DNA of 50,484 nt from Verrucomicrobiota bacterium (GCA_009886045.1 VFJO01000042.1:1-50484); one strand, 5' to 3'. Numbered from the stretch's first letter, positions 12,970-23,322 are shown. Numbers and translations: made by a program. Notes: generated by a model not told the origin, from the letters alone.

Positions 12970-14183
12970 AAGAGCAAACTCCCGACGCCGTTCTCCGGCC
13001 CGCTATTGATGGATGGGAGCTGTGGAGATTCCCGTCAAAGGGTTCACCCTCTCAGGATTCGGAGTTTTCTGAAAAGTCGCTGGATTCCTGCACCCATCTG
13101 CTTCTAGCCGTCCCGACTCGTAGCATTTTGGCAATGCCATTTTGGATTGCATCTCAGGGCGATGCAACCGAACTCGCAGAACTCGAACTCACCAGCAGAC
13201 ATCTTTTGCGTAAGGAAGCCCAAGTTTATACGATCCCCATTCTCGAACATGAGGGACGCTCCTTGGTACTTGCGATGGCAGTTGTTGACGACGATACGCC
13301 TCACACTTATCTCAAAAAGGCCAAGAAATTTGAAGTTCCAGCTCGCCTCTTGTCTCTCTCAGGGGCCGACGTAGCCGTTTGGAAAGAACAAGGCGGTCTC
13401 TGCTTTGCGTTCTACCGCGATGATAAATGTGTGTTTTTTGCATCCACCGGCGAATCGCAACCCCGCGCGAGCTTTGCCGGAACCATCGCGCGGACTGCAA
13501 TGCGGCTTCGCGCTGAGTCTGTCATAACTCGAATGCCAGCAAGACTGCGATTTTTCGGCGATTTTTTACCGGCCGATGCCTCCTTGGTCGGGCAAGCACT
13601 CAGATTGGATTTTGAAGTCGATCAAACTCGTCCTGCTCCGATTCTGCCGGACCTATTGAGCGATCCGGCTCCTCCCACAGCTCGTACAGCCGTGGAATCT
13701 CGGAAGCGACTAAAACGTTTAGCTTCGATTGCAACGATGGGCCTTGCTGTGTACGCGGTGCTTCTATTGTTTATCGCCGCCGATCTGGCTTGGCAGAGAT
13801 TCCAATTACACCGCCTCGGCTCAGAGTTGAATTCCATCCAAGTCGAAGCGACCAGCGCACAAAAACTCGTCACCGAGTGGAAACAATTCCGATCCTCCAT
13901 CGATCCCCAAACTTTTGCGATCGATCAACTCGCGGCCGTCGCTAGTGAGATCCCCGGCGAGCAGGTGCGCTTGACTCAATACGGCTACAACAGTGGCAGA
14001 CTCTCAATCGTTGGGGAGGCGACCGATGTCTCCCAAGCCTATGAATTTTTTGAGCGAGTAAAAAAATCTTCACTGCTGCAAGATTATGATTGGACTTCAC
14101 GCCAGCCTCAATTGGCAGGCCGCAATAAAGTAAAATTTGAAATGGAAGGAGTACGCCCCGATGCGAAAACTAGCGAAGAATGA
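12966..14183 (+). CDS. Type II secretion GspL-like / PilMN-type inner membrane assembly protein
   Basis: Start at ATG 12966 overlapping gspK; single TM (LASIATMGLAVYAVLLLFIAADLAW) followed by coiled region. Confidence 0.6.
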   Translation: MKEQTPDAVLRPAIDGWELWRFPSKGSPSQDSEFSEKSLDSCTHLLLAVPTRSILAMPFWIASQGDATELAELELTSRHLLRKEAQVYTIPILEHEGRSLVLAMAVVDDDTPHTYLKKAKKFEVPARLLSLSGADVAVWKEQGGLCFAFYRDDKCVFFASTGESQPRASFAGTIARTAMRLRAESVITRMPARLRFFGDFLPADASLVGQALRLDFEVDQTRPAPILPDLLSDPAPPTARTAVESRKRLKRLASIATMGLAVYAVLLLFIAADLAWQRFQLHRLGSELNSIQVEATSAQKLVTEWKQFRSSIDPQTFAIDQLAAVASEIPGEQVRLTQYGYNSGRLSIVGEATDVSQAYEFFERVKKSSLLQDYDWTSRQPQLAGRNKVKFEMEGVRPDAKTSEE

Positions 14184-14715
14184 ATCCCAGTTGCTGTTGA
14201 TCTTCGGCGCAGCGATCTTCCTCGCGGTGAATCTCTTTCTCGTTCGCGCTTGGCTTTCACATCGCTCATCAACTGCGGGTAAAATATCCGCAGCAGCTTC
14301 AGCCATTTCGACATCCCGCTCTTGGATCACTGCAGCAGAGGTACTGCAACCGGCTCGCGACTGGATGCAGGAGCACCCGTCACCCTTCAAGAAAACCGAT
14401 GCGGCCAATACCGACCTCCTTAACACGGTGAGAACCCTGGCTGAGAAATCGGGACTCAAGATCGCAGAAGAGACTTTGCTTCCGGGAGAAGAAGCCGATG
14501 GGTCACGTGTGGCTCTCTTGCAATCAAAAATTACAGGCCCATTCTCGGGTGTGGCCACGTTTTTATTCGAACTTCAAAATCCCACAGCTTGGCGCTCGGT
14601 TGAAAAAATGATCATCCGAAGCGATAATGAACCACCCAACGTGATTGTAGAAATGGAAATTCGCCAGTACTTCCGAACCTCAGAGTCGGCCACCAAAGAA
14701 ACTGTCTCCGAATGA
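14161..14715 (+). CDS. Type II secretion GspM-like protein
   Basis: Short protein with N-terminal TM and ferredoxin-like layout, at the GspM position. Confidence 0.6.
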   Translation: MRKLAKNESQLLLIFGAAIFLAVNLFLVRAWLSHRSSTAGKISAAASAISTSRSWITAAEVLQPARDWMQEHPSPFKKTDAANTDLLNTVRTLAEKSGLKIAEETLLPGEEADGSRVALLQSKITGPFSGVATFLFELQNPTAWRSVEKMIIRSDNEPPNVIVEMEIRQYFRTSESATKETVSE

Positions 14716-15287
14716 AGATATCTATAGCTGCCCTTTTTTTTTCGGCCTTAATCACACAGCTCCTGCAAGCCGAAAACGTGCCTTGGACTGACCAACGATC
14801 AATGGAAAATTTTCAAGTTCTGCTCAATCGTTCGCCGTTTTCCCTTCCCACTGCCGAAGAATCCGCTCCATCAGCTGATCGTTTTTTCCTAACTGGTGCC
14901 GCAACGATAGATAACGAACCCGTGGTGTTCATATTGGACAAAAACACCCAAGCGCGTCACATGCTGGGCAAGAAACCAGATTCTGCAAACAATCAACTTC
15001 TCGACTACCAACCCAGTGCCGATATCAAAAGCGCGAGTGCGAGAGTCCGAATTGAAGGCCAAGACGCTCTCATTCGCTACGCCGAGATGCCAACAGAAGC
15101 ACATCCTCCAACACAGGCGCCTATGAATCCTCAGATGCCTCAGCAACCAGGCGCTATACCACAACCACCGGGCGGAACAGCCGTTCAACCCTCAGCACCT
15201 ACAGGGTCGGAGCCTCCACGTCGAGTCATCCGCCGTCGTGTGATCTCCGGTCAGCCACCAGCTTCCCAGCCAGTCCCAAATCAATGA
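14712..15287 (+). CDS. Putative GspC-like periplasmic protein with Pro-rich C-terminus
   Basis: Signal peptide; FFLTGAATIDNEPVVFILDKNTQARHML resembles a GspC HR-domain strand pattern; located between gspM and gspD. Confidence 0.4.
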   Translation: MKISIAALFFSALITQLLQAENVPWTDQRSMENFQVLLNRSPFSLPTAEESAPSADRFFLTGAATIDNEPVVFILDKNTQARHMLGKKPDSANNQLLDYQPSADIKSASARVRIEGQDALIRYAEMPTEAHPPTQAPMNPQMPQQPGAIPQPPGGTAVQPSAPTGSEPPRRVIRRRVISGQPPASQPVPNQ

Positions 15288-17632
15288 AAAAAACGATCTT
15301 TACTGTCATACATGCCCTGCTTCTTTGCGCCATGCCATTGGTTGCGCAAACTCCCCAGGTTTTACCACCTGGAGCACCCGTGACCCCGACCCTAGCTCCC
15401 CCATCCGAGCAGCGCTCTCAGGACTCGGTGAGCATTACATTTCCGCGCAACTCCGTGCTCGATGTCATTTCATTCTACGAAACACTCACTGGCAAGCGGA
15501 TCATTCGTGATTCCAACCTCGCTGGCCAAGAACTCTCGATCATGGTCGCCAAGCCAGTCAGCCGCGAGGATGCGATTGGGATTATTGAGAGTTCCCTGCT
15601 TATGAATAATTACAGCATCGTTCCGGTGGATGCTCAGACGATCAAAATCCTTGGCCCAAGCCGTGCTCCACGTACTGAAGGCCTTCCGCTTCTGAGCGAG
15701 ATCGAATCGCTCCCGAGAGATGGCGACAAGGTATTGAGCTTTTACAAACCGCTCGCATTTATTTCTCCAGAAGAGGCGATTGCCGTCGTTCAGGGCGTCG
15801 TTCAAATCAACGCCTATGGGTCGGTTGTCCCAGTGGCAAATACCAACGCCATCATCATCACAGACAAAACCCCAGTCATTCGCAAGGCCCTCGGTATTCT
15901 CGAGCTGATAGACGTGGAACCAGCCCGCGTCGTGACCGAGTTTGTGCAGCTTCAACGCGCCAATGCAGAGCGCGTCGTCGAAATGCTTGATGAGATGTTC
16001 GACAAGGACGACGCCGCAAAATCGAAGGGTACCAGTACTCAACCCCAAACGCAGGCCAACCCTCAGACACCCGAAAACCCACAGGCCGCTGGAGCAGCCT
16101 CGGGCGCGCGCTATGAAAACCGCCTGATCGCTGGTAAAGCAAAGTTCCTCGCCGATAAGCGCACCAACCGCATCCTCGTCGTAACGCGAGTCGAAAACTA
16201 CCGCTATGTGCGCGATGTGATCTCCCAACTCGATTCGGCAGGGAATTTTGAGCTGCCGTTCACGCGCATCCTAAATTATGTCCCTGTCAACGACGTCTTC
16301 CCCGTGCTTACCGACATGCTCAGCGATCCGGATTCCGAAAAACAGGGTGGCACTGGACAACAATCTCAGAATTCCTCCAACAACAATCAACTGAATCAAA
16401 ACAATAATAATAATTCCAACGGAGGTCTCGGCGGCAGCGGCAGCGGCGGTCTGAATCGATCCGACCGATTGAATGATGAAACCCAACAAGGAGCACCGCA
16501 ATCCGCTACAATCGGCGAAATCCGGCTCATTGCCGACAACAACTCAAATAGTATCATTGTTTTTGGTCCGCCCGAGAGCAAGCAGCGCGCAAAACAAATT
16601 CTCGATATCCTGGATCAGAGACCGAAACAGGTTTATCTCGCCGTCGTCATCGGCCAACTTCGCCTCAGCAAAGGAGTGGATTACGGTGTGAGCTATCTCA
16701 TCCGAAACAAGGGATTCCAACCCATCAACAATCTGCTTGGCAATAGCGATGCAAGTGGAGCGGCCGCGACGTCACTCAGCCCCACCCTCCTGCCAAGTAG
16801 TGTTTTTCCCAACGCCGCATCGATCGTGAATCCGGCTTCACTTGCGACCAATGGTCTCTCATCCCTCGCCGGCCTCACTATCTATGGAACGATTGCGGAT
16901 TCGGTTGATGTCTTCGCGCGCTTTCTTGAAAATACAGACCGCTTCAGAACGCTCTCCAGACCGGTCATCTACACAACTAACAACCGCAAGGCCACGATCC
17001 TCTCGGGTCAGAAGGTTCCCGTCCCAACGCAGTCGCTCACCACTGCCACCGGTGGAGGGATAGGCGGCAATGGCAGTGCGATCACCTCAAACATTCAATA
17101 CCAAGACGTCGTGTTAAAACTCGAAGTCATTCCACTCATCAACTCCGACCGCGAGGTGAACCTCATTATTGCTCAAACAAACGATAATGTTATTGGCACC
17201 GACACGATCTCCGGGAACAAAGTCCCTATCATTGCCACACAGGAAATCACCACCAGCGTGCGAGTGCCAAATGGTGCCACCATTGTTCTCGGAGGCCTGA
17301 TTTCCGAAGACAAGGAGCGTGGGGTGGAAGGCATGCCATACATCTCAGAAATCCCTGTACTCGGGTCACTCCTCGGCGGGCGTACTACATCGAAAGTGAA
17401 AAAGAACGAGCTCATTGTGATGATCCAGCCCTTCGTAGTGGATTCCAATCACGAGATGATGAAAGCCAGCGCCTATGAGGGCGACCGCTCACCTCTGGGG
17501 CGTGATGGGCAGGCAATGACCGCGCCAATCGCCGAGCAAAAAAGCCCCCCAGCCGTCTGGACTCCCACACCGGTCCCACCCGAGAAAAAGAAAAAATTCC
17601 GCTGGCCATGGAGCAATGATCAATACAACTGA
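15284..17632 (+). CDS. gspD: Type II secretion secretin GspD
   Basis: Signal peptide, N0-N3 repeats, secretin core VPNGATIVLGGLISEDKERGVEGMPYISEIPVLGSLLGG. Confidence 0.95.
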   Translation: MKKTIFTVIHALLLCAMPLVAQTPQVLPPGAPVTPTLAPPSEQRSQDSVSITFPRNSVLDVISFYETLTGKRIIRDSNLAGQELSIMVAKPVSREDAIGIIESSLLMNNYSIVPVDAQTIKILGPSRAPRTEGLPLLSEIESLPRDGDKVLSFYKPLAFISPEEAIAVVQGVVQINAYGSVVPVANTNAIIITDKTPVIRKALGILELIDVEPARVVTEFVQLQRANAERVVEMLDEMFDKDDAAKSKGTSTQPQTQANPQTPENPQAAGAASGARYENRLIAGKAKFLADKRTNRILVVTRVENYRYVRDVISQLDSAGNFELPFTRILNYVPVNDVFPVLTDMLSDPDSEKQGGTGQQSQNSSNNNQLNQNNNNNSNGGLGGSGSGGLNRSDRLNDETQQGAPQSATIGEIRLIADNNSNSIIVFGPPESKQRAKQILDILDQRPKQVYLAVVIGQLRLSKGVDYGVSYLIRNKGFQPINNLLGNSDASGAAATSLSPTLLPSSVFPNAASIVNPASLATNGLSSLAGLTIYGTIADSVDVFARFLENTDRFRTLSRPVIYTTNNRKATILSGQKVPVPTQSLTTATGGGIGGNGSAITSNIQYQDVVLKLEVIPLINSDREVNLIIAQTNDNVIGTDTISGNKVPIIATQEITTSVRVPNGATIVLGGLISEDKERGVEGMPYISEIPVLGSLLGGRTTSKVKKNELIVMIQPFVVDSNHEMMKASAYEGDRSPLGRDGQAMTAPIAEQKSPPAVWTPTPVPPEKKKKFRWPWSNDQYN

Positions 17633-19322
17633 CGACCTCCTGCGCCTCGCCGAACTCGCGGGTTCCACAGATCGCGAAAAATGCCGCGATGTCATCGACC
17701 GCGCCGCGTTTTCCCAGCGCTCCCCGATTGCAGCCCTGCTGGATTCTCAGCTCATTCAAGAACTGCCTTTTCTTAAAAGCCTAGCTCAAGAACTCGACAT
17801 CCCATGGCGCGAGGAAGCCGATGTCGCCCCGATCGAAAATGTGAGGGAAAAATTTCCCGCTCGTTTGGCACTCGGCCAAATCGTCCTTCCCGAGTCGGCT
17901 ATCCCTGGCGGCGAACTGAGCCTCCTCACATTTGACCCCTTCGATTATGCGACTTGGCAGGCAGTGACACAGCACTGGCGTGGCCCGGTGGCACTCGTCA
18001 TGACCTCCCGCACTCGACTGGTTGAAACGCTCAAGAAAACCTACGGCGTCGGCGCCGACACATTTGAAGAGTTGCTGGAAGGGCGTGAGGACGATCTGCC
18101 CGGCGGCGCGAAGGAAGAAATCAATATCATCGACGAAGACGACTCCGAAGCATCCGTCATGAAATTTGTGAACCAAATCCTGCGCGAGGGACTCCAACAA
18201 AGCGCCACAGATATCCATTTCGAGCCCCTCGGCCATGACCTTCGTATCCGCTACCGCATCGACGGCGTCCTACAGGAAGTACCGGTCCCACAGCGGATCA
18301 AGATGCTTCAAGACTCTCTCATCTCCCGGCTTAAAATCATGTCGGGACTCGACATTGCCGAGCGGCGGCGTCCCCAAGACGGCCGTATCGCGCTCGAAAT
18401 CGCCGGTCAACCGATCGATGTCCGTGTGGCCACGATCCCGAGCGTGAATGGCGAAAGCGTGAGCCTGCGTCTGCTCGGGCAACAACAATTTGACTTCTCC
18501 GGACTCGGGCTTGACCCCGAGAACGAAAAGCGCATCCGCACCCTCATTTCCATTCCGAACGGAATCGTGCTAGTGACAGGTCCCACGGGATCGGGAAAAA
18601 GCACCTCGCTCTACACATTCCTCAGCGCCATCAACTCGATGGAGCGCCGCATTGTGACCATTGAAGACCCGGTCGAACACAAGCTTAATGGCGTCATTCA
18701 AATCGCCGTCAAACCTGAGATCGACCTGACCTTTGCAACCGCCCTTCGAAGCATCCTTCGTGGCGATCCCAACATTATCATGGTGGGTGAAATGCGTGAT
18801 CTGGAAACCACCGAGATAGCGATCCGAGCCGCGCTAACTGGTCACTTAGTCTTCAGCACGCTCCACACGAACGACGCCGTAGGTGGCATAACACGTCTTC
18901 TAGATATGGGCGTTGAGCCATTCCTCGTGGGCTCAGCAGTGAGGGCCTTCATTGCCCAGCGACTCGTTCGCCGCCTTTGCAAATACTGCTCGGAGCCGGC
19001 CGAATACAAAATCGAAGACCTCACAGGATTCGGCTATCCCATCGAGTGGGCCGACAAAATCCGACGACCCGTCGGCTGCCTCCATTGCCGAAATACCGGT
19101 TTCTCCGGCCGCACCGCGATTTTTGAAATCTGCCAGATGAGCCCACGCATGCAAGAACTCATCCAGCGCAGGGCCCCAGCAAACGAACTCCGCGAACTTG
19201 CCCTACGAGAAGGCATGGTGCCACTCCGCAAAGCGGGCTGGGAAACCGTCTCGCATGGGGTCACTTCCGTAGAGGAAGTCTTGCGCGTTACATCTAGCGA
19301 ACTCCAAGTTCTCGACGAATAG
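17616..19322 (+). CDS. gspE: Type II secretion ATPase GspE
   Basis: Walker A GPTGSGKST, EDPVEHKLNGVIQI, GEMRDLETTEIAIRAALTGHLVFSTLHTN, tetracysteine CKYC...CLHC. Confidence 0.96.
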   Translation: MINTTDDLLRLAELAGSTDREKCRDVIDRAAFSQRSPIAALLDSQLIQELPFLKSLAQELDIPWREEADVAPIENVREKFPARLALGQIVLPESAIPGGELSLLTFDPFDYATWQAVTQHWRGPVALVMTSRTRLVETLKKTYGVGADTFEELLEGREDDLPGGAKEEINIIDEDDSEASVMKFVNQILREGLQQSATDIHFEPLGHDLRIRYRIDGVLQEVPVPQRIKMLQDSLISRLKIMSGLDIAERRRPQDGRIALEIAGQPIDVRVATIPSVNGESVSLRLLGQQQFDFSGLGLDPENEKRIRTLISIPNGIVLVTGPTGSGKSTSLYTFLSAINSMERRIVTIEDPVEHKLNGVIQIAVKPEIDLTFATALRSILRGDPNIIMVGEMRDLETTEIAIRAALTGHLVFSTLHTNDAVGGITRLLDMGVEPFLVGSAVRAFIAQRLVRRLCKYCSEPAEYKIEDLTGFGYPIEWADKIRRPVGCLHCRNTGFSGRTAIFEICQMSPRMQELIQRRAPANELRELALREGMVPLRKAGWETVSHGVTSVEEVLRVTSSELQVLDE

Positions 19323-19324
19323 AA

Positions 19325-20560
19325 ATGCCGGATTTCTCCTACAAAGCCAGCGACGCCTCTGGATCCGTTTCAACAGGGACCATGCCCGCAATTTCTCGAA
19401 GCGATGCCTACCGCCTCCTTCGCGCGAAGGGCCTCCAACCCATAAGCGTCAGCGATATCAATGGCGCTGTATCTTCCAACAAAAAAGCATCCGCAGCTTC
19501 GGGCAACGATCCCCTTCCCCGCCTCAATACAACTCAATTGCTGTACTTCACCGAAGAGTTGGCTGAACTCCTCGAGGCAGGACTCAAGCTCGAGGGCGCT
19601 CTCAAAGTGATCGAACAGCGACAGGAAAAGTCCGGCGTTCAACCCATCGCCGCTCACCTGCGCCAACGCGTGCGCGACGGCTTCAGCTTCTCTGCGGCCC
19701 TCCATGACTGCGGGAAAACCTTTGACCCGCTCTATTGCAATCTCGTCGCGGCAGGCGAAGTTTCCGGCGCCCTCCCACAGATTCTCAAACGGCAGTGCGC
19801 CTATCTCACACTCATCAGCGACCTCCGCCGACGAGTTGTTTCCTCCCTCCTCTACCCGGCCATCGTTTTTACCTCAGCCATTGTGCTCATGTTTGTTTTT
19901 CTGACATTCCTCGTTCCACAGCTCTCTGTGCTCCTTGGAAAAACCGGTCAGAAGCTGCCAATCATAACACGCATCCTAATTGGCGTCAGCGAATTCTGCG
20001 CCCAATGGTGGTGGGCAATTTTTGCGTTTGTTGGCTTTCTCATTATCTCTGCACGTGCAGCAGTGCACACCCCCGCCGGTCGGGAATGGTGGCACCGTAC
20101 CATGCTCGATCTTCCTGTGGTTGGCCCAGTCCTGCGCGCAAAGTTCTACGCGGAAATGCTGCAAACCCTCTCGACCCTCGTCTCAAACGGTGTAGCACTC
20201 CTCCAAGGGCTCAACCTCATGACTTCTGCCACGATGAATGTTTATCTCAAGGCCTTACTCACAAAAACGGCGGCTATGGTCGGGGAAGGGTCCAGCCTCG
20301 CCTCCGCACTTAGACGCGTGGGTTTTTTCCCAGCAGTTCTCATGGATATCCTAGCAGTCGGCGAACAGACGGGTGATATCGCCATCGCCTTGGAACGTGC
20401 GGCGAAGAGGTTCGACCGCGATCTTACTACACGCATTTCCCATCTCACTACACTTGTCCAGCCGGCAATTATCCTACTTGTGGCATTGTTCGTAGGCATC
20501 GTTGCTTATTCGATGATTGCTGGCATCCTCACCAGCGTGAGCTCGTTAAAATCCCGCTAG
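19325..20560 (+). CDS. gspF: Type II secretion inner membrane protein GspF
   Basis: FTEELAELLEAGLKLEGAL, ILAVGEQTGDIAIALERAAKRFD, three TM segments. Confidence 0.93.
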   Translation: MPDFSYKASDASGSVSTGTMPAISRSDAYRLLRAKGLQPISVSDINGAVSSNKKASAASGNDPLPRLNTTQLLYFTEELAELLEAGLKLEGALKVIEQRQEKSGVQPIAAHLRQRVRDGFSFSAALHDCGKTFDPLYCNLVAAGEVSGALPQILKRQCAYLTLISDLRRRVVSSLLYPAIVFTSAIVLMFVFLTFLVPQLSVLLGKTGQKLPIITRILIGVSEFCAQWWWAIFAFVGFLIISARAAVHTPAGREWWHRTMLDLPVVGPVLRAKFYAEMLQTLSTLVSNGVALLQGLNLMTSATMNVYLKALLTKTAAMVGEGSSLASALRRVGFFPAVLMDILAVGEQTGDIAIALERAAKRFDRDLTTRISHLTTLVQPAIILLVALFVGIVAYSMIAGILTSVSSLKSR

Positions 20561-20604
20561 TAGCGGTTGCCTTGGCCATTTAGCGATGGCATTTCACCTC
20601 TAGG

Positions 20605-21264
20605 CTAGCTGGCTGAATAATGAGCCCGTCTCGCTTCTTGAATAAAACGCCTGACCAAATCGCGGTCCTTTTTACGGGGACCGGATTCCACGCCGCCAGC
20701 CACGTCCACAGCTGCCGGCACAACAACTCGGATGGCGTCTGCCACATTTTCAGGGTTGAGTCCACCAGCCAACACAAACTGCCTTGAGAGATGCATGGAC
20801 GAAAAGCTTCGAATCATTGCCCAGTCCGCCTTCTCCCCCGTTCCACCAAATGCGAGAGGCGACCAAGCATCCAGGAGAAGGTGCGGAGTTTTGTACTTGA
20901 GAGCCTCTTCTAGAGTCTCACGATCTTTTGCTCGGACCGCTCGCATCCACTGCCGAAAGCCACTCGCTTCACAATGCAAGGGAGTTTCTTCACCATGATA
21001 TTGGATGAGATCGAAACATCCCGACTCCCGCAGCATTGCAAGCAAAGCCTCGTCAGCATTCACAACCACAGCGACTCGGTCTATCCGCCCTTCCAATCGG
21101 CAAATCCACTCAACGGATTCTTCAAAGTCGATGTAACGTTTCGATCCCGGAAAATAATTAAATCCTAGTGCGTCGGCTCCCTCTTCGATGCACATCGAGG
21201 CATCCGCCTCATTGGTAATACCGCAAATCTTGACCCCCACACGGTCTGAGTCAAAAAGCCTCAC
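20605..21264 (-). CDS. trpF: Phosphoribosylanthranilate isomerase
   Basis: VKICGITNEADA, GADALGFNYFPGSKRYI, LAGGLNPENVADAI, VDVAGGVESGPRKKD. Confidence 0.93.
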   Translation of the reverse strand: MRLFDSDRVGVKICGITNEADASMCIEEGADALGFNYFPGSKRYIDFEESVEWICRLEGRIDRVAVVVNADEALLAMLRESGCFDLIQYHGEETPLHCEASGFRQWMRAVRAKDRETLEEALKYKTPHLLLDAWSPLAFGGTGEKADWAMIRSFSSMHLSRQFVLAGGLNPENVADAIRVVVPAAVDVAGGVESGPRKKDRDLVRRFIQEARRAHYSAS

Positions 21265-21719
21265 TTAATCGTCCGAGCGTCAGCATTTTTTATCGATGGA
21301 TGGTGCGTGATTGTGTGAATCCGTCCATCAGTGGTTCGAAAAAATGAACTCAAAATCCAGCTCACCAAGCTAATGATGATCGCGCCAAAAAATGCACTCC
21401 AGAAACCGTCTACCTGAAACGCAGGAATCATCTGCGATACAAAAAGAAGAAGGAGGGCGTTTACGACGAAAATAAATGCCCCCATTGTAATGATTATAAA
21501 GGGAATACTTAGAAGCAAAAGCACGGGACGCACAAATGCATTGGTGATTCCCAAAAGGAGCGATGCGCCAAGCAAGGCCCCAAGACTTGCACAATGGATG
21601 CCGGGCAGCATCTTCTCAGCGACAAAAACCGCCACCGTTGTGACCATCCAGCGAATAAAAAAAGCACTCACATGTTGATAGTAAACCCTGTCGAAAAATT
21701 TTGAAGAATTATTTTGCAA
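21261..21719 (-). CDS. Phage holin family / YvlD-like four-TM membrane protein (PF04020 type)
   Basis: Four hydrophobic helices; FVRPVLLLLSIPFIIITMGAFIFVVNALLL. Confidence 0.75.
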   Translation of the reverse strand: MQNNSSKFFDRVYYQHVSAFFIRWMVTTVAVFVAEKMLPGIHCASLGALLGASLLLGITNAFVRPVLLLLSIPFIIITMGAFIFVVNALLLLFVSQMIPAFQVDGFWSAFFGAIIISLVSWILSSFFRTTDGRIHTITHHPSIKNADARTIK

Positions 21720-21749
21720 ATGATTGAAGGAGACTCAAAGATCAAATTC

Positions 21750-22187
21750 ATGCCTGCAAAACAAACAAAAAAATCTCCGCCACCGAAGACCTCGCTAATC
21801 TCTAAAAAGGAGGTCAAAGCGCCCACCAAGACATCCGCAAAAGCTGCAACCAAGCCCACACCCAAAACGGCTGCAAAACCCATACTGAAGACCAAGTCCC
21901 CAGTAAAAACCCCGGTAAAAACCCCGGTAAAAACCCCGGTAAAAACCCCGGTAAAAACCCCGGTAAAAAAAACGTCACCCAAGACAAAAGCGACCAGTGA
22001 ACCGAAGCCGAATGCACCTCACGCACAGTCTCCTATTATCGCACGCGAGGAGATCGGCTTGAGGGCCTATTTTATTTCCGAACGTCGCCACACCATGGGC
22101 TGGCCAGGCAATTCCTCCACCGACTGGGCTGAGGCTGAAGCCCAGTTGCTCGCGGAGGCAAGCCGCCGACTGAAGCAAGCCCTCTGA
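21750..22187 (+). CDS. DUF2934-type protein with Lys/Ala/Pro-rich histone-H1-like N-terminal tail
   Basis: KTPVKTPVKTP tail; C-terminal IGLRAYFISERRHTMGWPGNSSTDWAEAEAQL fits the DUF2934 pattern. Confidence 0.7.
   Translation: MPAKQTKKSPPPKTSLISKKEVKAPTKTSAKAATKPTPKTAAKPILKTKSPVKTPVKTPVKTPVKTPVKTPVKKTSPKTKATSEPKPNAPHAQSPIIAREEIGLRAYFISERRHTMGWPGNSSTDWAEAEAQLLAEASRRLKQAL
21903..21974 (+). repeat. 12-bp tandem repeat gtaaaaaccccg, 5 perfect units plus 1 degenerate (VKTP repeats)
   Basis: Read directly. Confidence 0.97.
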
Positions 22188-22225
22188 CCCATCGCCGCTA
22201 TTTCGTAGGAGAATACGGCTCCGGA

Positions 22226-22762
22226 ATGAATATCGAAGATCGCCTTGCAAAGTTTTTAAACAACAAACCTCAGGTCTCAGAGGCAGTATTTGTAGCTTCC
22301 AATGCGTGCCTCATTGGCGACGTGCGCTTGGGACGTGACTCGAGTGTCTTCTACGGCGCGACCCTGCGTGCCGACATCGAAACAATTCAAATTGGCGAAG
22401 CTACCAATGTGCAGGATGGTTGCATCATCCACTTGGCAGATGATCTTGGCGTGCAAATTGGCGCACGCTGCACCATTGGGCACGCCGCCATCGTTCATGC
22501 CTGCACGATTGGGGATTTGTGCCTCATAGGCATGCAAGCAGTCATCCTCGACGCCGCAGAAATTGGTGACGAGTGCCTTATCGGAGCCGGCTCTTTGATT
22601 ACATCGAGAACCAAGATTCCTCCGCGTTCTCTGGTGATGGGTTCGCCTGCTAAAGTGGTGCGCCAACTTACACAGGAGGAGATCTCTTTTCTGCGGGTCA
22701 GTTCTGAAAAGTATGTCGCAGTGGCCCGTGCCCACGCTGGTCTTCAAGCCGCCTCTCGATGA
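22226..22762 (+). CDS. Gamma-class carbonic anhydrase family (YrdA/PaaY type) hexapeptide protein
   Basis: VFYGATLRADIETIQIGEATNVQDGCIIHL, TIGHAAIVHAC, MGSPAKVVRQLT. Confidence 0.9.
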   Translation: MNIEDRLAKFLNNKPQVSEAVFVASNACLIGDVRLGRDSSVFYGATLRADIETIQIGEATNVQDGCIIHLADDLGVQIGARCTIGHAAIVHACTIGDLCLIGMQAVILDAAEIGDECLIGAGSLITSRTKIPPRSLVMGSPAKVVRQLTQEEISFLRVSSEKYVAVARAHAGLQAASR

Positions 22763-23322
22763 ATCTCCCCAATCGGCTCACCATTGCGCGCCTCGCACTC
22801 ACCGCCATTTTTGTGCTCTGCTTCGCCCTCGATTTCAGATTCCGCTTCACGGCGGCATTCCTCGTTTTTTTATTGGCTGCGCTCACCGATCTTCTCGATG
22901 GCATTATTGCCAGGCGCTGGAATCTCATTACCGACTTCGGCAAGCTCATGGATCCGCTCGCCGATAAAATCTTAACAGCATCGGCTTTTATTTGCTTAAT
23001 CGGATTTCACGATATTCCACCCTGGGCGGTGATCCTCATCATCAGTCGGGAATTTCTGATCACAGGACTTCGTTCCCTCGCTGCTAGCAAAGGCACAATC
23101 ATTCCCGCTGACAATTTGGGGAAACACAAGACGGCGTGGCAAATGATCACGATCATCTATTTTCTTTTTCTTCTCTCGCTCTCTGAAATCCAGCATCCGG
23201 ATTGGTTCCCACTAGCTTGGTCCGCAGGAACTCATCTTCTCGTTCCCATTACAGTGATCCTCTCGGTCTATTCCGGGCTAGCCTACCTTTTTAAAAACCG
23301 CGAGATCATAAGAACCGCCTGA
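22759..23322 (+). CDS. pgsA: CDP-diacylglycerol--glycerol-3-phosphate 3-phosphatidyltransferase
   Basis: NLPNRLTIARL; DLLDGIIARRWNLITDFGKLMDPLADKIL. Confidence 0.94.
   Translation: MNLPNRLTIARLALTAIFVLCFALDFRFRFTAAFLVFLLAALTDLLDGIIARRWNLITDFGKLMDPLADKILTASAFICLIGFHDIPPWAVILIISREFLITGLRSLAASKGTIIPADNLGKHKTAWQMITIIYFLFLLSLSEIQHPDWFPLAWSAGTHLLVPITVILSVYSGLAYLFKNREIIRTA

Noticed and set aside
16381-16460. Asn/Gln/Gly-rich run in GspD as a prion-like or phase-variable element
   Set aside because: Low-complexity linkers of this sort are ordinary in secretin N-domains; not a perfect nucleotide repeat.
21668-21982. Minus-strand ORF rich in GVFTG repeats
   Set aside because: Antisense reading of the VKTP-encoding tandem repeat; the plus-strand frame has a recognisable DUF2934 domain.
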